From contig MNCI01034785.1 in assembly GCA_015680685.1 (NCBI GenBank), forward strand, positions 371,709 through 435,708: a stretch of DNA of 64,000 bases, given 5' to 3'. The position numbers and the translations under genes are program-made. Source of the DNA: Gnetum montanum (taxonomy: Eukaryota; Streptophyta; Gnetopsida; Gnetales; Gnetaceae). Positions 23,722 to 33,339 of the stretch are shown in pieces (within the stretch, counting starts at the first letter, position 1; every line of letters starts with the position of its first letter). The notes below the pieces were generated by a model. The model was not told the DNA's origin. It did not search any database and worked only from the letters and a program-made list of their open reading frames with translations.

Positions 23722-25015
23722 ATGACCAAGAAGAGTGATAGTTTTGAAAATTTAAAAGTTTCAAAAGATATTCTAGATTCTAAGACTGATTCTTCATCAT
23801 ATGAAGAAGCAAAGAAAGATTTTGAATTGGGAACAAGTAGTGGAGTGAAAACTAGAAGATCAAGAAGATCACCCATTATATCTAGTTTATTGATTTATAA
23901 GAGAAGATCTAGAAAGTCTAAGAGTTCAACTATCCAAAGGAATAGGATGGAAAATCCTTGGCAAAGAGTTATACCATTAAGATTTCAAAATTACAATGAT
24001 ATTCCTAAGATAGTTTACAAATATTTTCCTAAGCCTTTCATTCCTAGAAAAGCTTATTTAGCTAAAGAATATATTCACATGTTTGAGTTAGCTTTAGCTT
24101 ATGCAAATATTCAACATCAAGATCAAGCTTGTAGGTTGTTTGTATCAAATCTAAAGGATATGGCTCAAATTTGGTATTCGAACTTAGCCCAGTTGGGATG
24201 ACATGAAGAATATTTTCTTATCCCAGTTTGGTAATCAATTAGATCAATAGCAACTATATTGTGGGCTGACACAAGCTAAGCAAGGAGTTAAAGAGTCAAT
24301 TAGAGATTTTAACATCAAGTTTCAACAAATTTGTGAACTTCTTCAAAGACAATATAGACCATCAGAAGAAATACTTAAAGAAACTTATCTGAAGGCTATC
24401 AACCCCAAAATTTCAATTTGGTTAAGGAGAACTCCAAACTTAACTACACTAAATGACTACTTTAGTGAAGCTATACAATTAGAAAAATAGTTGAACCCTA
24501 AAGAAAATATTGCAATTCAAAAAAGAGAAGAAATATTTATGATTCCTATGCAAGATTTTGCTCAATTTAAAACTTTACCAGGTCCATATCATGTTAAGAT
24601 AGAGAAAGAACATGAAAGATTGGGATCTGAAAAAGGACAGTTAATGAGAGATATGTCTAACAAAATAATGAAGCTTGAAAAAGCCTTAACAAGAGTTAAT
24701 ATCAAGGAAGAAAAGAAAAATAGAAAGCATAAACATCAAGAAAGTAAGTTAGCAGAAGATTGTGATGAAAGTGACTTAATTATGTTCAACTTTCTTGATA
24801 TTGAATTTGATAATGAGTTATCTAGTGTTTATTATGCAAGTAAATCTTCTAGCAATGGATCTAGTGATACTTCTTCTCTATCAAGTTCTGAAGAAGATAT
24901 GTCTTTAGAAGAAGAATGCAATAACAATGAGGAAAATGGATATAGTCTCCGATCAAAAGAAAGATTAACTACTTCTAGACCCCCAAATGTTATTACTAAT
25001 CCATCTACTAACTGA
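23722..25015 (+). pseudogene. gag of the nested element
   Basis: Starts at ATG 23722 (MTKKSDSFENLKVSKD). Residues 1-80 are Lys/Ser-rich and charged. Then ENPWQRVIPLRFQNYNDIPK precedes the capsid-like part, with LFVSNLKDMAQIWYSNLAQ at 140-158, the Ty3/gypsy Gag motif L....A..WY..L. The frame shifts at about 24195; the continuation reads DDMKNIFLSQFG...REFN-like KQGVKESIRDFNIKF, with in-frame stops at about 24246 and 24488. The last part (24491-25015) has a Lys-rich coiled-coil-like stretch (MSNKIMKLEKALTRVNIKEE) and an acidic Ser/Glu-rich tail. No CCHC zinc knuckle is visible. Broken. Confidence 0.8.
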
Positions 25016-25276
25016 AAAGCTTTTGAGCCAAATAGAAGAGATAAGAATAAAGGTAAAGACAATCAAGTGGAGCAAAGCACTCCAAATCAGTATTTTAATA
25101 AATAGATAAGGAAACCAAGCTTTATTGGTGATGGAGAGTATTATTTGATTGAAGACCCTAAACATGTTAAGGCCAATATTAGCTTTTATCAATTGCTTCA
25201 AATAGAAGATTAGTAAAGAAAGGATTTAGATTTTATTAAAGATAAAAGGAGTGTTAGAGAATCAGAGTTAAGTTAT

Positions 25277-25972
25277 GTGTCTAATAATGATGAGAAATTA
25301 AAGACCTTGTATGATAAGGAAGCTCCTCCTTTTCTTTTGACAATGAAATTAAAGGATAAATACTTACACAATTGTTTGGTTGATTCTGGAGCTACGTCTA
25401 CCATAATGTCATTGTCTATATGTAAGAAACTAGGTTTGATTCTTGAAAAATCAAATAAAAAGATTGTTCAAGTGGATAAAAGTAGAGTGAAGATTGTGGG
25501 TCAATTACCAAATGTTCTATTGGAAATTTCTTCTGAACCCCACATAAGTAGATTAACTATTCAAGTGGCATATATACTAGATTCACATAGTCTCTTATTG
25601 AGTAGAAGTTGGTGCAAGAACTTCTTGGGTTACATATCAACAGATTATTCTCACATGTCGTTACCTTGGAAAGGAGAACCAAATCAAATATACATCTATA
25701 GGGAACCTTTCATGATTGATAACATTACTTCAAATGGAAAAAGTAAGATGGTTGAAAAAGGAGATGTTGAAAAAAGAATTTATACACTCCAAGAAAATGA
25801 GAATTCATTTGATAAAGAAGATGACAGGATTACTGAAGAAAAAGCTCAAAAAGATCAAGTTGAAAGCTCCAACAAGCAAAAAAATAGTAGAGAGATTGCT
25901 TATGAGAAGGTTAGAGATATGAGGATTTCTACCAGAGTAATCCTCACCATTCTCTTCCCATCTCAAGAATAG
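25277..25972 (+). pseudogene. Aspartic protease of the nested element, terminating the coding region
   Basis: Retropepsin with an intact-looking active site, NCLVDSGATSTIMSLSICKK (residues 33-52), a D-S-G-A loop. A hydrophobic stretch follows (LTIQVAYILDSHSLLLSRSW, about 95-114), in the place of the family's conserved ILGR/W strand. The reading frame ends at 25972 after a Lys/Glu-rich tail, with only 206 bases to the 3' LTR. Upstream, 25016-25276 belongs to the same gag-pro frame but holds stops (about 25104 and 25212). The open part is 231 codons, about the normal retropepsin size plus tail. Confidence 0.8.
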
Positions 25973-26164
25973 TCTATGAATAAAGGACTTGATAATATAT
26001 TATTTTTTGCTTTGTTAGGACAGAGGTTTTTATACCATCAAACCTTATGTTTGATGAAAATTTTCCTCTAGAAAGATTTCTATTTAGCTGTAAAAAAGTT
26101 TAATAAAAGCTTCAAGTACAGTTCAGTTTTACAATAGGGCTTGCATAAATTTATTTACACTTGT

Positions 26165-26178
26165 AAAGGGGGTAGAAA
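26165..26178 (+). promoter_or_regulatory. Polypurine tract of the nested element
   Basis: AAAGGGGGTAGAAA ends exactly at the 3' LTR start TGTTGGTACA. Confidence 0.85.
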
Positions 26179-29100
26179 TGTTGGTACATTTTGGCCATTT
26201 CATGGAATAGTAGCCAAGTCATGTTTGTACATCATCATCACCAATTCTCTAAAATGCAAGGATTAGTAGAATTGTGAAAATTGTGCTCGTTAATAGCCTT
26301 TCAACTAGTTTTCCTTTTGCTGGTTTGTACAGGTATCCTATTTCATAAAAGGAAAAAAAAAAGGAAAAATTACAGATTCCCAAGTGGGGTGAATAGTTTT
26401 TAAAACTCTTCCTCCAAGAACTCATTGTAGCCACTGACACTTTTAGTGCAGCTAATTTTCTCCTGAAAATAATGCCATTGCAATGTACGAATTTATCAAC
26501 TACTGCTGACACAACAATGATTTAGGGCATGGATCCATTGAAACAAAGCATGGTAGATCGGATTGGGAGTAATTTGCAGCCATGAATGGTCGTAGAAAAT
26601 CTGCATTGCCCATCAAAATTGTAGAATCAGAGATAGATGTCGATGATGCTTTGTAGCTTTTTCATTATCTATGCATTGCCAACAAAGGAGGGCATATTCT
26701 TCTTGAAGATGTTGATTTGGGCCTGAGAGGGTCCAATTTGAGCTCTTCGTAGATTTACAAATTGGAAAGAATCATAGAATCACGAAGGTCCACCCTCCTG
26801 CAATAATGTTGCAAGAATAGTAGCCATATCTTCTCCGACCAAAGGCAAGGGGCTAGGCATTGGTGTAGAAAGTGCGTTGAATCAGCAATCGTCTATGTCT
26901 TTGCCTCTTGTGCGAACCTCACCTAGGCCATCAAGTCGCAACAGTAGAGGAACACTTATTCCTTATCTGCATTAGAATGCAAACTCAAGTCATCGTCGCC
27001 TGCACATTGGCCACCGCCACGGCTACACACAACATTGTTGTTACCACATTCAACAAAACATTGCTAGATCGGACCAAACAGATGCCATGTTTTCGAGAAA
27101 TACAATCATAGATCCCCCGACAACACAAGGGTCTAGAAGTGTTTACCAGTATAACGTTGCTCTACTAGGAGGACCTGCAATACTAATTTTCAGCATTACC
27201 ATATCAACCATGGTTCATTCTTCAGTTCTTCGTTACTTTGCAGAGTTTTAGAGCCAAATTAATTAGGACTCAGATCAAGTCTCTATAGGGAAGAAAGGTT
27301 TCCTAATCGAGGAAGGATGCAAACCAACGCAGAGGAAAAGAAATCTATTAGTGGTAGGATTTGGAGTGGCGCAGTGTTGTATGGGTTGCTAGGATTGTGT
27401 GTGGGTTTCTAGCAGAGAGTTCTTGTTTCACTATTTTTGGTTGTTGTGCTCTTTTCTGTGTAGCAGCATGTTGTCTCACAATGACCATGCATTCTGGGGT
27501 GTGATCGATCTCTACGGCTTAGATCCAGGGTTGCTACTTCAGCCTAAGGGTCTGGACTTGCTTGACGTTGGTCGCTTTGGGTCTATCATAGGGCTAGAAG
27601 ACTCTCTATCATATACCTCATCATTCTCCAAGCATACACACCATCAGGCATGCCTGTTGTGTGTTAACATCAACAAAAAATTTCATATCAAACCTGTAGC
27701 ACCTCATCGTCATGGCCAGTGGCATCATTGACTACACGTTCACAACTACATTGAGGTTCTGGTTGTAGAATATAACATTTATTTTAATTAACTTTGGATT
27801 TTGATGTAAGTAATTTAATTTTTAGTATGCTACTATATGTGTACCAATTGAGTATTAATATTGATTTAAAAATTTTCATATCCTAAGGAGTTATATTGGA
27901 TAGTTATCCAATAGGACACTTGGCCACCATAGATTTTATTTCTATAGTTGTAACTTTTTCTGGAAGTTGCAACTTCCTAGCCTTAATCCCATGATGTTTG
28001 TAACCACTACAAAGGATACTTGTCTTCTATAACTTGTTTATCTCCATGGTGACTACTTGGCAATTAAAAAGGCCACTTGTCAACTACATCTTTTTTGGTC
28101 TCCATGGTGTCCACTTGGCAACTAAATGGACCACTTGACAACTTAATGAGACCCTTGTCAATTGTAGCTTTTTTATCTCTATAGTGGTTATAACCACCCA
28201 AAATAGTTACAACCTCCTAACTTATTGGGAAAGTTAGCTAAGATATTTTACAATGTAACTACCTTTGGAAACCTATAAAAAGGCTTCAGGGATTAGAAGA
28301 AAGGGGGGTCTCATTTTGGATAACACTTTTGGAGGACATCACACTTGGGCTCTCACTTGGAGACACACTTTGAGTCTTGGGAGAAGAACATTGTAAAGAA
28401 GAAATTGTGAACGATTCCTTGTAAGATGGCTTGCTAAAGAAAAGATTTCAGCCTCTTTTTTATAATCCTATGAGTTATGTTTTATTTTTATTTTGTTTAA
28501 ATTGTCTAGCTAGTGGTTTAGATAGTATCATCCTTGGCAAGTAATTTTGGGATTTTTAGATTGCTCTTATTGTTCTTGTTGCCCGATAGAAAATTTCTAT
28601 TAAAATTTTTCCATAGAAGCACTTGTGTTTAAAAGCCTTAAGAGCAGTTTAGTAGTAAATTTTATTATTGTGCAACGTATAGGAACTGCTATTGAGATCA
28701 TTGTAAGAGAGGCTCTACTTGTAGTCATTTCGTTGAGCGATTCAATAGTCAAGAGGATTCAGAAAATCTTTGGTATTTTTATGGGACCAGAATAGCTTCT
28801 TTTTATCTTTAAAGTGAGTCTTTGTGGTATTTCAATCAGAAATTTTCAAGTTTTTTGAAGGTTCTGTTGAATGCAATTGTTAACATCCATTATCTAACCA
28901 AAATGGAGTCTCGTACGTGATAGTTTACGCAGCAATTTTTTGGTAACATAGTAGGATTATCTTGAAGAAATTACTTATTTGAGCCTTGGGAGTTTGAACA
29001 ATTCATAGTTATTGAATTTGGGATAGCTTTATTGCGAAGTGTTTACTCATGTCATTTTACCTTGTTTAAACATTTGAGGTCTACACAAATCTACTTAATT

Positions 29101-29527
29101 TTCTATCTATTTCCATCGAATCTTGCTCTATTTCTAATTTTCTTGTGGAACTATCTCTTTCTCTGGGGAAAGTTAGAAGTAGATTCGCATAGTTGTGCTT
29201 AAAGGTTTTTATAAAATTTTATTTGTTACAAGTAGGTATTATAAAGACCATGTGGACTAGGCAATTGAACAAAATAGGAACTCTCAACAACTCACAATAC
29301 TTGGAAAATTTGGCTAAATCTCTTTAAGATAATTCATTTATAGTTTACACACAATGTAATCATTTTATTTTTCAAAATCACACATCGCAACAGCACACAC
29401 ACATACTCACATTAACTATTGAGTCTATTTGGAGGTATCTGGGCCTTGGTGTTTCCAGAGACTAGCAAGCACCTAAATCCTATTCGAGGACACTCGTTGG
29501 CAGTCACGCCCCAAACGGTTGCCAACA
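26179..29527 (+). repeat. 3' LTR (3349 bp) of the nested element
   Basis: Aligned with 20278-23596 over its whole length with scattered substitutions and small indels. It contains a short insertion around 28700-28735 (AGAGGCTCTACTTGTAGTCA) that is also present in the solo LTR but missing from the 5' LTR. The 27399-27731 frame corresponds to the 21467-21820 frame. The element is old. Confidence 0.9.
26230..27790 (+). other. Gene-like cargo within U3 of the 3' LTR
   Basis: Second copy of the 20330-21870 segment. The frame at 27399-27731 keeps AFWGVIDLYGLDPGLLLQPK, and LDLLDVGRFGSIIGLEDS follows. The 26908-27111 frame matches 21006-21209. Substitutions between copies change amino acids freely, so selection on the protein since insertion is unlikely. 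Confidence 0.4.
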
Positions 29528-29532
29528 ATTTG

Positions 29533-29880
29533 GTAAGCCCAAAGTTTGCATTGGTTCAGGGTGTGAATGGTAACTGGGAATCGATACTAATGCTAGGTTA
29601 ATTAAGGCTTATTTAGTTAGTTAAAGTTAGTTAATCAGTCTCTTCACCCTTCACCTCATTAGCATAGGAGAAAAAACATAAAAGATATAAAAATGACATA
29701 CCTCAGACTTACTTAACCATACAACTGTGACAAATACAAGTAAGTCTAGGATGACAATGAATGATTAACCTTAAGTATTCCATAAGGCATGTATGCACTT
29801 AGTCTGCGGATTTTGACTTGATCACGCGTGTAACACTTCTATTCATATGGTTGAGTTTAGGGGTACCTTGCCACTCATCA
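29533..29880 (+). repeat. 3' LTR of the Athila-like element, right part
   Basis: Resumes exactly where the left part was interrupted (GGTAAGCCCAAAG...) and aligns with about 14140-14488, ending TTGCCACTCATCA. Confidence 0.85.
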
Positions 29881-30395
29881 ATTTTCAATATTTTTATGAC
29901 CTTACATAGCCTTGTTTTTCCTTTTTCTACTTTGTTTGATATTTTTTTTGCTCTATGATGTTCTATAATTACTATATCTTGCATCATTTTAACATTGTTT
30001 AACAATTTTATCATGTAGATGTTACTTCATGTGCTTATGTTGATATGCAAGATTAAGTTACGAGGATGAGGAAGTAAATTCAACTAGCCTTGGAGTGTTA
30101 ATGGATCTTTCTTGGGATGTTTTTTGACCAAATGGCCTTGAATACTTTATCCTTAATCTTTCCAAAACTTTGACTCTGTAACTGTAACATCCTAGAATGA
30201 CCTAGTTGCTCTTAACATTGAAACTAGAAACATCATAAAGAGTTCACTCTTAACATTGAAACTAGTAATGGCCTAGATCTACTTGTTATAGAATGTGATC
30301 TTTCTTATCCTCTTGGAGTTGTATATGTAGGATGAATCTCAGATCCATTGCAAAGGTATGACTCATTCCATCAGTAAGTTAACACGTAATCTTAA
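29881..30395 (+). repeat. Older repeat flanking two insertions
   Basis: The right half (from about 29990) is a diverged copy of 3740-4480. It is bounded left by the Athila-like 3' LTR and right by the LTR starting at 30396. The last five bases, CTTAA, are the expected left target duplication of that LTR. No coding content. Confidence 0.6.
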
Positions 30396-32286
30396 TGTCG
30401 CGACCAAAAATGTCGGTGGCTGGAACACCGAGAGGTTGTCGGGCAGATAGTTTAACCTCAAATTCGTGTGAGGGCTATGCTGGGGAAAACAAAAGAAGGG
30501 CCCCTTGAATGGTCTAGTCAATTAGACAATGAATTAGTCGGTGTATCTTAACCTTACTTAAACGTTTGTTTTAGAAGCAAGATGTGTGAGATGAATTGAT
30601 GATTAATAAATGCGAGATAACGAAAATAGTGTGAAAAAACAATTACAATGAGAAAATAGAAAAATGAACTTGGATGAGAAAATGCACCACCCCAAGGTCA
30701 CGAATTTGATTCTTTTCCTTATTTAAAAGGTGTACAATAGGTTATGCAATGTCAGAGAGACACTACTTACATTGAGCAGTATGGTCATAGCTCTTCTACT
30801 TGCCAATCTATTTGCTAAGATGTCAAAATGCTTGACTCACAAAGGGATTTTTGGAGCCAACTAGAAAACTCAAAGATAACTAGAATGCTCAAGAAAAATG
30901 CCAACTATGCCTTCTAAAGATCAACTTAAAAGCCAACTTTATTTGGAAAGAAGCCAATCACGAAGCTAACTAGCCAATCCAAAAAGACAACTAGCCAACT
31001 GCTCTTGTCAATGCAAAAAATCCAAAAAATTTTATTTTTTGCTAACAATTTGATTTTTTTCCCCAACCTCTCAAGTGTTGATTTCTGGGGTATTTTTATG
31101 GCCAAGAGCAAGAGAGAAATTTGGTCTAGAAGCCACATGTCCTGGACCCCATAAGATGCTATCATGTCTGTAGCATGTAGGTGTGCGATGTTGAATGTGA
31201 ACTTTGTTATGCTGTGACCATACCATTAGAACTACACATGTTAAGAGCCAATGTGCCAATAGTGTAAGAGTAATGGAGCCTATGCCCCAGGACTACATCT
31301 TCCCTACTCTTATGTGCAACGTCAAGCGTAGGAACAAAATTTTTGGGGCTAACCAAGGGATGTGTAAGATGGAGTGAAATTTCTGATTTTGCGGAGGAGA
31401 TGCTAGAGTGAGAAAAATTGTTGTCCACAAGTTCTAGGACTGCCTAAAGATGTCTTACTAATTTTGTACCAGTTCTGCACTACTCATGCTATTAAACACA
31501 TTGGTGTAGCATGAGTAGCTACTTGCTACGCTGTGCTATGCTATGTAGCTTAGCATAGAGTAGCCACTAGTCTTGACTGAAATTTGTGTTGGAGATAAAG
31601 AGAATTTTTTAAGGCTTAGTTATGCTAACAACTAAAACTTTTTTCCTTGATGAAAAAGATCTTTTAAACTTACTGAACTCATGTTTGAAACACTTGCTAC
31701 ATTTGCATCGTTGCTATGCTATGTAGCGTTGCACAGCATAGCAGCTAGCATATTGTGCATCCTTGTTTAATTTACCAATTTCTTGTTAGAGTGTCATTTT
31801 CTTGTTGGAATCACTTGTCAAGATGGATGTTTCTACTCTACTTTTGCTACACTATGCTATGCTACATAGTGTAGCACTTTGCATTAACTAAATCCTGCTT
31901 TGTCTTTGCAATCACTTTGTCACTTTGCACTTGGACACTTGAGTAACTATATTTCAAGGATTTCTATGCTACATAGTGTAGCATAGCGTAGCAAACTTCT
32001 TCACTAGAAAACTTGCCGAACTATTTTTTTCAGCCCAAACACTTTTGGCAACTCCTAGCATATTTTCTAGATACAATGTTAGTCAGGTCAGTTGTCTAGT
32101 TGGGTAGGCCAAAGAGTCCATTAGGCCTATTAGCTCTAGAGATAGAAAACTTGCCAGACTAGACAGTCCAACCTTAGCACCTACATTTTCATACTAAACT
32201 ATCATGATGCTATACTTGTGGAAGTCATTGCCTAAATTCTAATACCCTTCTAGAGCATGAGAGTCCTAAAATTTTATGTTGTTTCA
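30396..32286 (-). repeat. 3' LTR (1891 bp) of a minus-strand Tat-like element
   Basis: Plus-strand ends are TGTCGCGACCAAAAATG and GTTGTTTCA. On the minus strand it begins TGAAACAAC, like the other family LTRs, and is preceded by the tract CGACAAAGAGGACTAG. Positions 30396-30688 match 61970-62262 at roughly four bases in five, which ties this LTR to the primer site at 61.95 kb. A TATA-like CATAAAAATA lies on the minus strand at 31091-31100. U3 (31480-32000) holds repeated CTATGCTAC palindromes. Confidence 0.75.
31500..31995. repeat. Cluster of GCTATGCTACATAGTGTAGC dyads in U3
   Basis: Four places (about 31515-31565, 31712-31750, 31845-31880, 31960-32000) carry near-palindromes built of GCTATGC/GCATAGC and CTACATAGTGTAG. 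A related run, CTATGCTATGTTATGCTAGG followed by TAGCATAGCATAGC, is at 43900-43935, inside an intron of the antisense gene. Confidence 0.65.
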
Positions 32287-32302
32287 CTAGTCCTCTTTGT
32301 CG
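32287..32302 (-). promoter_or_regulatory. Polypurine tract of the minus-strand element
   Basis: Minus strand CGACAAAGAGGACTAG adjoins the LTR start. Compare CCAACAAAGAGGGGCCAA at 47924-47907 and CAAAGAGAGGCCAA at 5186-5199. Confidence 0.7.
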
Positions 32303-33334
32303 ACGTCTAGAGGATTTGCCCTATAGACATCGACAAAGAATACAAAACACCATGAAGGATAAGTCATCAACATTTCCCTCTGGTGGTTGCTCAGATGTCA
32401 CCTTGCTATGCTTGGGAGTAATAGGATAGTGAAGTGGGGAAAAGGGCAAAGGGTGAACTTGAGGGGATAGGTTCAGGAAAAGGAAAGATGACATGTAGTG
32501 CAGTCCCTTGTCAGAGTGCTTGTGAGGGAATTAGCATGTGTTAACATCTTTCTTTGCTAGATTTTGACCTCTCATTAGAATGCTTGGAGAGGGTCATTGT
32601 AAAAATGCTGGTGTGCCATTTGGTTTGGGCATGCACTCTTTTTTTTAGCTCTTTTTCATTACACTTTTACACTTTTCTTTTGTTGTTTAGACATGTTCAT
32701 TTGCAAACAACCTTGTTTTTGTAGGATAGGTGTTTCCTCCTTGGGATGAATTGTGTTACATCCATGTTGGGTTTTGGCCTACTTATAGATGCTTCCCATG
32801 TGGCGAGTCGTGTTACGTGTGTCATGTACATTGGGGTTGAGCATATTGAAGGGCTTTACAAGCATCAAGAAATCTTGTAAAAGAGATGTGAAAAGGGAAA
32901 CTATGGGTGCTAGGCACAAGATGATGAAGGTTTAAAAGGAAGGGCAAGATGTGTACTCCCAAGTAGCTAAGCTAGTTAGAGTAGTCACCTTGAAACGATG
33001 TGGTTTCCTATCCTCCTGGTAAAATGCATCTCTAATTGATGCCATCTCAGCCTGTATCATGCAAGTGCAACAGAAACTAGACTAGAGATGTAACCATGAA
33101 ATGTAGTTAGGAAAAGGTCTTATTTGATTTGGACATCCATGTAGTGGTAGGAATTATTGCTGAGGCATGTGACGTCCAAATACAAAAGGCCAATAGCATT
33201 TCTGGCAGCAACAAGCCAAAAGGGTCGACACTGAGGGAGCTAGGAGTTGTTTTGATGTGAGTGCTTAGGAATCCCCTTACAAGGAAAAAACCATGTAGTT
33301 CAGCTGCAAGGTGTGAGCCCTAATAACTGAACAT
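32303..33334. other. Internal 3' region of the minus-strand element, no coding recognised
   Basis: The first 100 bases resemble 47925-48030 and 5130-5185 in diverged form (TCTAGAGGATTTGCC..., ATACAAAACACCA). The rest has no recognised protein. The solo LTR interrupts it at 33340. Confidence 0.5.
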
Positions 33335-33339
33335 CTTTT

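Larger units (their letters stand above)
20278..29527 (+). mobile_element. Complete gag-pro-only LTR element with 3.3-kb LTRs, nested in the 3' LTR of the Athila-like element
   Basis: LTRs at 20278-23596 and 26179-29527 surround only 2582 bp of interior with primer site, gag, protease and polypurine tract. Termini are T(A/G)TTGGYACATTTTGG and GCCAACA. The target duplication is ATTTC (20273-20277) / ATTTG (29528-29532). The empty site ATTTG is seen in the 5' LTR of the host element (GGATTTGGTAAG, about 14137). No RT, RNase H or integrase, and no space for them: this element must have relied on enzymes from another. About 9.25 kb. Confidence 0.9.
13665..29880 (+). mobile_element. Athila-like LTR retrotransposon, gag-pro only, interrupted by a nested element
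   Basis: The element consists of a 5' LTR (13665-14488), primer site, gag, protease, about 2 kb of non-coding sequence, a polypurine tract and a 3' LTR. The 3' LTR is split by the element at 20278-29527 (parts 19836-20277 and 29533-29880). Both LTR copies start TGAT(G/A)GGA and end CACTCATCA. The flanking 5-mers ATTTA (13660-13664) and ATTTT (29881-29885) are a probable target duplication with one change. No reverse transcriptase, RNase H or integrase is visible, so it is non-autonomous or internally deleted. Confidence 0.85.
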
